Positions 55,413-64,000 of a stretch of 64,000 bases of DNA are shown here, one piece after another. Origin of the DNA: Tubulanus polymorphus (lineage: Eukaryota > Nemertea > Palaeonemertea > Tubulaniformes > Tubulanidae); contig NC_134032.1 in NCBI RefSeq assembly GCF_964204645.1, positions 7,373,175-7,437,174 on the forward strand, read 5' to 3'. A model generated the notes under the pieces. It ran no database searches, was not told where the DNA came from, and was given only the letters and a program-made list of their open reading frames with translations. How positions within the stretch are numbered: the first letter of the stretch is position 1; every line of letters begins with the position of its first letter. The translations under genes and the position numbers were made by a program.

Positions 55413-56880
55413 CAGGGACAATCCCTATTTTAGAATAAAAAAGAAATAATTCACAAGGCGATTCGAAAGAAATCTAGTCGAAGTGTGGGCGGTTATTACA
55501 GCACCATCCCTTAATCATTACTAGTTCTTTTCTAGATCATTAACCGGAGGTACGATCGGATGAAAGGGGGGGGGGTCGACTTAATTGATTTATTGAGCCT
55601 GAGTCTTGTGGTAAAGTAGCACAACTCGTACAGTTCATTCATTCCTGTTACATTTCATGGCATGTGTGACTGAACAATAACAGGTAAGGAATTGCGATCA
55701 TTTCTTCGGTTGACTTCTCTATGACGTAGCAATCGAGGATTCTATTTGAGGCAAGTGATGATCTTCCAAGTGTCGCTAGTGTGCAGTAGGACATCAAAAT
55801 ACGATAGCAATTGAGTTCCGCTTGCGGAAAGTGAGAAACAAAACAACTAATTCGACTTTATCTAGAAATGTGATTTTTGTTATGGTTCTTTGTTTATGTT
55901 GCCCGCTGAATTACTCATTAATTCGACTTGATCTGGAGAAGTGACTTATCTTAAATTTCTTGAGGCTAAATTTGGATGTAATTTCCTGAAACGCGATTCC
56001 AGACTCGTAAGCTGGGTTTATTAAATCAACAGTTATCAAGATTACCGACTGATCGTTTATAGTTCATTACAGAAACAAAGTTCAATCTGATAAAAGAAAA
56101 GTTATCTATTATATACACTGTGACATGACATGAATTGTGTTGTAACAAACTCGAACAAAATTATGGGTTCAGTACGTCCTGGTTGGTAAAATGTTCAACA
56201 AAAAAGGCTTTCTTTTACCCGAAATGACCACGAGACGGCCAAATTGTTTGCAAACAATTCTGATGCTAGGCCCTTACGGTAGTAAGGGCGCTACGAATAC
56301 ACGCAAAGCCAACAACAAGTCTTCCCTGAAAATCTGAAAAGTCATGAGGAGCTGATCTTGGCGAGCCGCCAGAACAAACCAAATATCAAAACAATCCATC
56401 GAAGGGTCTTCAAAATTCACCGTCACAAACATCATAATAGTGCAAAGAGAGCTGATTTTGCCTAACAACAGTGGCTGCCAGTCGGCCGTCTTGATTCCGA
56501 TCGGGCCACGTCGAAGCAGCCGCAATATCGATCCACTGACATTTGAGTACAGTTTTTGCTAACGTCTCACGGGACCAAGAGATAAAAACAAATACAGCGA
56601 CCACAAAATGACTTGAGAGAAATCAACAACGCATTTTATGAAACTACCAGTCGCTATTACTCAGCTTAATCCGATGAAAAAAAATCACAATAAATTAGAT
56701 ACCACCACGGCGTGGGTATGAGCAATGTTAGCCGTCCCCTGAGTGACTAATGGACCAGACACTCACAACTATTCAGCGATGCTTCACCGATTTTCCAATA
56801 TATTTCATTTAAAAGCGCGAAATGTTATTAGGCTCTGTACACCCGCGGAGAACTTACGACCTATCGCTCTTCTGTCTCCG

Positions 56881-56925
56881 GGTTGTTGTTGCTGCAGCGG
56901 CTGCTGCTGCGGCTGCTGCTGCTTG
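56881..56925. repeat. Imperfect GCT/GTT trinucleotide tract
   Basis: Gives a poly-alanine stretch on the minus strand and a Cys-rich stretch on the plus strand. Neither frame shows other coding support. Confidence 0.8.
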
Positions 56926-57814
56926 ACTATAAATAACAAATAAACTCGCCGGTTCGTCGCCCAGAAGGAGAAAGGTCCCGCGCAATCGATAGAAAATAAT
57001 ACTAATTCGCATCAAATAAATCATTTTTGCCGTTCGTATCCCTGGTGATAAAATGACGGGGACCATGTCCGCGCAGTCCAGAACCCCACCACACCACATT
57101 AACCATTGACGTGCAAATAAAGTCTTGACGATCGCTAACGAAAAAAGGGCTGATAAAATATCTTATGCCTCGTGTTTGTAGTTTATTTTCGAATAAAAAT
57201 GCCTCGGGTGGAGGTCTGAACACAATGTGGTCTGTGGGCAATCAGTCTTCGAAAGTATTTGATAAAATGTCTTATGTCTGATGTTTGTAGTCCATTTTCA
57301 ATGTCTCCGGGTGCGAAGTGCGGATGATCTTGAAAGTGTAGGCCTACTGATCATATGTCTAATGTCTGGTGTTTGTAGTTCATTTTCAGTTCTTAATGTT
57401 CAGTCCTTATACATGCCTATCATTTAAAGGCCAGTTCAATAACCAATCTAACAACTTAATTAAACCTGAAGATATGTTAAGAAGAAAAGGGCGTGTAGTC
57501 CCATTTGCTTGATGTTAGCAACAATGAAAAAATATCTTAATGTATCAAGTAATAAATGCATCGATAATTGTATCAGTAACTCGTATAGACGATTAGGAAA
57601 TCAAATCCTTTGCTCGTGGATTCACTCTGATGTTGATTGATCACTCGGTTGTGACGTCATGTTTACAAACAAATCGCTACCGTTAATGATATCTAATTAG
57701 CGGCCGGCATTCAACGAGTTACAATAAACAAACAGTCATCTGTTATCGAGGGAGAGGAGGGGGAGGGGGACTGAAAGAGTACGGGGTGGGGTTCGAGATT
57801 GGTGTTAAACATTG

Positions 57815-58080
57815 ATGAAACAATCGTTAATACAAAGTCCCGCTCTAAGAATAAAAAGATTCTGAAATGTTCCTTTGAGCTCTAGAAGATCGTTTCGACT
57901 ATTCCGTACAGTCATCATCAGGAATACGATGTTGTCCTCATTACAAACATTAATCATACATGAAACACTCTTTGAGTCCGTGTTGTAAAGATAATAGAAA
58001 ATCCTACGATAAGAAACGATTTTTAAATGTTTCCTTGAACTATTCATTATTTAGATGTTTCGGCTATAGCCTAGTAGTTC
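57815..58080 (-). repeat. Repeat with hammerhead-like half-core, minus strand
   Basis: Half-core at 57893-57921: on the minus strand CTGATGA TGACTGTACGGAATAGTC GAAA. A second, mutated core lies near 58054-58078. Flanking phrases match the family at 43965 and 47960 in reverse. Confidence 0.6.
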
Positions 58081-58621
58081 GGGAATAATGATATAAAAGG
58101 GTAATATGCAACCATACCCTACTGGGCTATTCGTTTACAAACCGAACCATTTATCCACTATCCATTCGGCCATTATAACAATTAACAATACACAAATCGT
58201 ATGTTGGTGTATCATCCCGTAGAGGCTGGGAACTAACCTCTAGCCGTCGGATAAATAGCTGTGAATTACTCCATTAACGTAGATGACAATAATGATACAC
58301 CCAGATGAACCCATTGTATCTCAGGGTTCCGACCTGTTACTAATTTTACGGCTGCATATATAGTTTACAAGTTTAGGTTATTGTAATTATGACACTTATT
58401 CTGATCTCATTGATGATTTTATACGGTAGAGAGTATTTTGTCGATCTTTTCTGTCAAAATGACGAATTGTAGTTGATTTATCGAGTGTTATTATCGCGTA
58501 GTTTTAGCTTCGCTTTTCAAGCTGCCAATAATCGTTGTCATGAACGTGTGAAAATCATATTATTGATAACACGAGTATGAACCCTCTAGCGGTTCGGGGG
58601 TCATTCTACGAGTAGATAAGA

Positions 58622-58950
58622 GCTCCCCTGTGGCGGCAAGGGATAGTCCACCAGGTGTCGCTAGTGTGCAGTGTGGCATCAACTGCTGCAAAAGAGGATG
58701 ATTTCAGTCATGCCAAGTGAGGATCCACCAGGTTTCACTAGCTTTGCGTTGGTAGGACATCAACTATACTGCGGCAATATATGTTTCGGCTTGTGGCAAG
58801 TGATGGTCCACCAGGTGTCGCTAGTGTGCAGTAAGATAGCATATTAACTATTGATGATACATAATAAATGTTCGTGAACGAGGATCCACCAAGTTTCACT
58901 AGTGTGCAGTAGGATATCGATTACTGCGATCTATTTGTGACAAGTGAGTC
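58622..58950 (+). repeat. Degenerate tandem repeat, four ~80-90-bp units
   Basis: Each unit has TCCACCAGGTGTCGCTAGTG, TGCAGTAGGACATCAACTA and CTGCGGCAA. Units start near 58648, 58727, 58807 and 58890. Single related copies lie near 55770 and 35915-35965. Confidence 0.8.
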
Positions 58951-60020
58951 CATCAGGACCCCATTGCTCCCCTCTGCAATATATTTTTCAATTTGTAAGT
59001 ATAAAAGAAATTGAATGTGGAAGACCGAATCACAGCTAGACGTGGTCGACCTTGACTTGTCACAAGAGGAATCCTAGATTGCCACAGATACGTTCCCATA
59101 GGACCACTGCACCGTATACATATGCACACATGAAGAAGAACGCCTCTCAATCTCAGATCTGTAACACATTCTAAAACTATACGTCACAACTCGCAAATTG
59201 ACTCTTAATTGCAATTAGGACCTTAATCGTAATTATTTCTCGTTAACCATGATGTTGAAATGGGTCCCAGGTGCATGAGACTCTACCAAGACACCTGCAA
59301 CTTGCCGAACGAAATGTGATTAGATTGAGGCGGGTTTCAATTGCGGTTCCAACCGATTCATTCTGACGCGTTCGTTTTGACCAGAACAGGCTATTCCTAT
59401 TCCGGAATGATATAATCTGTAAAGATGAAAGAATCAGTCGGTAGAGAGTTTGTAATACAGAATTGATATTCCTACACCAAGGAATAACCGGACAGGGTGG
59501 CGTAGGGGGGAGTTGACAGTTCCCACTCCCCAAAAACGTGGGAAAACGTGCTATTTTCTCATCTACGTGTGCCCTTTTTTTCAAAATCAACTGAAATATA
59601 TTGTTTTATCCTACTGAAACTTAATGTACAATCCTTCACGTGGGCCTGATGAGCATTTTTATAGGCATAACAGATGTTTTGTTGTTAGGGCGCCGAAAGC
59701 AGTTTCATTTCTCTGAATAACTTGCCGATATCATAGAATTCCAAATATGTAGTTAATTGCTATGAGGTATTCGGTAACAGTGACATAGGCATCTACTCTA
59801 CTGCGGCTCATAGCGCCGTTAATTAATACTAAATGTCATTGTGTATATATGCATATTAAATGCGTGCTGAAATTCCTAATTAATTTTGCCACAACCCGTT
59901 ATGTATATAAACGTATATATAACTGCATAGTGTGATAGCAATCAACGAATAGGTATAAAAACATAGACTTACAGAAACAACGTGAAATGGCTTCAAAACA
60001 ATAGGACCGCGTCGGTGGTA
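58951..60020. other. No recognisable gene
   Basis: Short open frames only (58953-59150 and 59243-59590 on the minus strand), without domains. Confidence 0.4.
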
Positions 60021-60023
60021 CCA

Positions 60024-60170
60024 CAGAAAGCTGATATAGTGTCAGTACGGTGGTATGCCACAGAAAGCTGATAGAGTAAGGCGTATTCACCCCAGAAAGC
60101 TGAAGTCTGTTTCAGTAAGATTTATACCAGAAAGCTGCTATCAGTAAGATCTATAACCCAGAAAGCCGCT
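60024..60170. repeat. Short-period repeat of CAGAAAGCTG, five copies
   Basis: CAGAAAGCYG starts at 60024, 60061, 60093, 60128 and 60159, spaced 31-37 nt, with variable TATA(A/C)C and CAGTAAGAT text between. Confidence 0.85.
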
Positions 60171-60179
60171 ATGATACTG

Positions 60180-63094
60180 CGAGGCCTGTTTTGTTCTGGC
60201 GCCTTTTTGCTCGCGATAATTCAAAGCCCTCTCTGTTGGTGCTGTTGGTCTGTTGTATTGTCTGAAGTAGGCCTATAGAGTCAACCCCGCACCGCAATGA
60301 TTGCGAGCATTAAAGCGAGTACCGATGCAACAAGAGGTATATATGTATTTTAGCATGTATAACAGGTGTTTATGCTGTATACACGCGGTGTATACAATCT
60401 CTCTAACATACAGAAACAAATGATTTTTTCATCAGAAAAAAAAATCATTGTTCGCCCATCAAAGTAACGCATCGCTGACCTGTTTTAGGCTGCGTCTACT
60501 GGAAGACTGTCAAACTGACGAGTCGAGTAAATCTAACCCATGTATATCGGATCGGGGTTTTGCCCATCCACTTTCTCTGACGTTGTGCATCCAAAATTGC
60601 GGATATGAAGACCCCAACAAGTTCATTGATATATTACCCGAACTAAAGCCCTTTGAAAATCGTAGATCCATCTCTGTACAATTCATCATTTACGAGAAAA
60701 AATCCATTTTCCATTCTTTTTTACATTTAGCATCAGACGTAAAAAAAGACAGCGCACATGATATTTTTAGACACTGTGGCAACTGGCAGAGCTAACAAGT
60801 TCGCTAAAGTGCATGCGTATTGTTGTTGCTGGAAATAAGTAAGCCTATTCTCGCTTGGGTGATTTAGTAAAAATTAGCTTTATCAGTTTTAACCCGCGTG
60901 ATCTTAACACAAATAATACGTATCACAATACATTTGAAGTGCCTCAGGAGGGGTTCCCCGCTCAGGTGGGGATAATTGGTCTAGAAATACCTGTTAAACC
61001 AGCCAGTTATTTATACCAACCAGAAAAAGGCAGCGGCTGCATCGAAAGGTCTTCAATATATATATAAGTTCAGTCAAAATGACAAATGAAGACCAGTCTT
61101 ATCCCTCGTTTGGTTCTATAACCAATCTAACAGCTAAAGACAAGTCTAGGCTCATGCTGGTTCTAAAAACCAACGTAATAACTTTAGACATGTTAAAGCT
61201 GATGTTGGTTCTAATAGCCAAAACAACTCCAGTGTAATGATTGCACATTTATGTCCGAACAATGTCCCCGGCCCAAATAATTTTGTCGCAGGTTTGACTC
61301 TAACGAAGTACGTTAATTTCCAAAGATAGAAGTCAGTCAAATGCTTTAGTACTATAAAACTGAATGTCTTCCACTTAAGAGTTCTTACGTTATTCGTGTA
61401 TTTCTCAAAGACAACGCCTTGAATTGATTTCATCTAAAGCTAATCAGTCGCTGACTGCATCTCAGAAGACAGCAAACACACGATCTAGTATTTTTGATGC
61501 CTTAAAAACTGCTAAATAATGTTCTTACACATTGCGACTACGACGCGTTATCTTAGTGGTACTTGAAACTTTGAATTTTCTTGGTAATATGCACCAATTA
61601 CGTATATCATTATTTCGCGCAAACCCCATATACGGAACAGTACATCATTGAACATAGCTAAAGAACAGTTTGTTTATTTTCATAATATCGACCAATGAAC
61701 CCATTAGGCGCCGGTAGCTAATAGACAATCATCTTCGCGGTTTCCGAGTACGGGGTAATTAAGGAAGCTCTCTACCGCGTATTAAAGTGCCTATAAGGCA
61801 CTTCAATGAGAGTCAAGACCTCGTCCGCACCCGTAAATAAATTAAACCCACATCCGGATCGTCTTTGATGCATAGCTTCCGGTTGGAAATATCATCCCGA
61901 CTTTGCCTGTTTGCAATCAAGCATCAGTCAACATACGTAGTCAGCCTTAAGAATGAATGTCAAGTCACCCTGAAATTTTATGGGAAAAATGAAAAATATC
62001 AAACTGATAATAAAACACGTTTAAATTCTTAAGATAATTCTCTGTATTTCTATGAATTTTGAATGTTAATGTTTTCCGATTGGCTTTCTTTCGGATTGCC
62101 CTTTTAATCATATGATAAACTCTATTTTGGGGGTGCACCCTCCCTGAATCAGACTCAGATCCGCCCCGGCCTTCTACACAATCAGGGGTGGATCCAGGGG
62201 CAGACTTTGACAGCAGCACAAAGAAATAAAAAGGGCATATATACCGGTATAAGTATATACCGAAAAGGCAAGTAAAGTATCCACGCAGCAATTTCTGTGC
62301 GTTTTCATACAATTCCTATGCACTTGAGAGACATTTAAGAATGTATAAGCTAAATCTTGCGGATACGGACTGCCTGTCTTATTATTTGCGGGTGAAAAAG
62401 TGCTCTGAAAAACATTGCCATCGTATACTTTCAAAAGGGACGGAAAGCTGCAGATTTATGTGACTCAAAATGTCTTTCCTTTCCGAAAGCGTCTATTCGA
62501 GCAATTGGATTTTGCAAGACTGGATTCACGGAGACATCGTTTCGCAATCTCAAGGGCCAATCTAGGGAAATTGGAGGGTGAGGGTACAAAGGGATAGGGA
62601 GAATCGTACTAACGAGGTTCATTGAATGCACGTGTTACCAAAAGCGACCATCAGTCACTAAATGGATACATTGAAAAGTCTTAACATTTTTTTTACTACT
62701 TGTTTTATCGAAGGTTCAGGCTAGCGACTGCAGACATGTCAAAAACAACTATTCGTGATGCTAGCGGCCGGCGCCGAGAGGTCGCCGCGAATTTGAATTC
62801 AAGCGGAAAGTTTTAAACTCAACATCTGTTACGCCACCCACCCGCCCGGCCAGACGCGTAAACTATGTGTCTGAGAGTTTAAAAAAATATGTGGCCATTA
62901 TCTCCAGGTCGAAAGAGGCAAAAAGCAACGGCAAAAGTCGAACGACCCGTGAAATGAGTCCGAACAAACAAACAATTATATGTATACATGTATACATGAA
63001 AACATCGAATACGAGGTTCATTGCTCGAAAAATAAGGAAGATATGACACAGCTGTATACGGCTCAAATTTGAATTGAAATCGTGGTGAAACGCT
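60180..63094. other. No recognisable gene
   Basis: Contains a MITE-derived cluster at about 61085-61225. The 115-residue plus frame at 60448-60795 starts at a TTG codon, not ATG, and shows no known domain. Frames at 61965-62434 on the minus strand overlap repeat-like G-rich sequence. Confidence 0.4.
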
Positions 63095-63370
63095 CTGAGT
63101 CCTTGTTGTAGAGACAATGTAAAATCCCACATTGAAGAATAAAAAGAGTCTGAAATGTTTCCTTGAGCTAGTAGTTTTTAAAATGTTTCGACTATATACA
63201 TCATGATAGTCATCTTCAGGAATACTGATGTTGTCTCCATCCTGACCATTGTGACCATTGATGAAACACACTGTGTTGTAAAGATAATTGATCCCACACT
63301 AAGAATAATTAGTCTGCAATGTTTTCTTTGAACTAGTCGTTTATTTGACGTTCCTACTATATCCTAATGA
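63095..63370 (-). repeat. Repeat with hammerhead-like half-core, minus strand
   Basis: Half-core at 63186-63219: on the minus strand CTGAAGA, stem GACTAT/ATAGTC with an extended loop, GAAA. Flanked by the same GATGGAGACAACATCAGTATTC and CTAGCTCAAGGAAACATTTCAG text as the other members. A decayed second unit follows near 63290-63370. Confidence 0.65.
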
Positions 63371-64000
63371 TGTAATGGAATAGTAAGTTGTCTAGACTGT
63401 ACATAGCTATAGTATATTCTTGAATACGATTATTAGTTCATTTTTCAATTTTTGAACTCTTGAGCCAAATCTAAGAAAATTGCTTAACAGTGAGACTGGA
63501 TCCAGAGAAATACTTTTTTAAAGTTCAAGTTGATTTATTTCAACGACGGTCTATAGTAGCCTAGAATATGTTTTACCGTAGCGGTTTTTTAAGCTGGTCA
63601 ATATTCGGTTTAAAGCCGCGATACGGCGACGAAATTTATTCATTTGTCCTTTCACCTCTGGGAGCCATAGCGGTGTAATTTTTATTGCGCGCAATGATAT
63701 AGCAGCCGACACGACAGCAAATTACCGGAGGATTGATTTATTGCTATGGACTACTTTACCGAAATGAGAACAGCACGTACGTAACTGGTGTGTGAGTCCT
63801 CAGGGATTCCGTGTCTTCAAAAAAAACCATTGCTTTGTCGACTTTTTAATAGTAGAAGGGCCTACTTAATAACATCATTATTCGAGTTCTTCCATATTAA
63901 CTACACTGTAAAAAAAGATACGGTGCTTATCGTTTATTAACACCCCTTTTTCCATTAAAATCGCAATAAAACGTTAAAATTAGCCAAATTTCGCAATTTT

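Noticed and set aside
56274-56604. Minus frames that superficially resemble an amino-terminal domain of a receptor
   Set aside because: The DNA carries the TGGCTGCCAGTCGGCCGTCTTGAT-type phrase seen also in the 19.8-20.2 kb repeat; best explained as dispersed repeat.
56854-57099. Poly-alanine minus frame
   Set aside because: Generated by an imperfect GCT/GTT trinucleotide tract with no other coding evidence.
60448-60795. 115-residue plus frame with a Cys-containing segment (LTLCIQNCGYEDPNKF)
   Set aside because: It begins at TTG, shows no recognised domain, and no splice context was found; left unannotated as a gene.

Overview
This window looks like intron-rich, AT-rich nuclear DNA of a marine spiralian invertebrate (mollusc, annelid or brachiopod grade). 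The evidence is a single-exon FMRFamide-receptor-like GPCR, split genes with GT-AG introns, eukaryotic tRNA genes, a CR1/L2-like LINE remnant and many foldback and tandem repeats. One repeat resembles the pearl/Helentron composites known from molluscs. No operons, CRISPR arrays or prokaryotic signals are present. I cannot name the species.

Layout: 1-1202 is the endonuclease part of a LINE on the minus strand. 1268-2323 (+) is an intact intronless class A GPCR. 2.3-15.4 kb is repeats and unassigned DNA: an inverted pair of ~0.4 kb repeats, a 162-bp tandem duplication and three foldback elements. 15570-23707 (-) is gene A and 33235-36669 (-) is gene B, tandem paralogs of the ionotropic glutamate receptor (iGluR) ligand-binding domain. 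Intron 1 of gene A holds a pearl/Helentron-like element with eight ~154-bp units, a GT-rich minisatellite and a Polinton-like foldback element. 25.38-25.81 kb (+) is a strong TATA/Inr promoter with a non-coding first exon. 37-64 kb has no recognisable protein gene. It holds two tRNA-Thr(CGU) loci (45036, 46919), MITEs, degenerate tandem arrays and repeats with a hammerhead-like half-core.

The main discovery is the A/B pair. Their exons splice in frame into lobe S1, a short linker, lobe S2 and one C-terminal hydrophobic segment. The pore module (M1, P loop, M2, M3) that separates S1 from S2 in ion-channel members is absent. In gene B one uninterrupted exon runs from late S1 into S2 and to the stop, so the absence is not a missed exon. 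The two genes share intron phases and an identical-length 65-nt exon, so they arose by duplication of a gene that was probably already pore-less. The products look like surface-tethered, possibly GPI-anchored, glutamate-receptor-type binding proteins that cannot form a channel alone. Signal peptide and any amino-terminal domain exons were not found.
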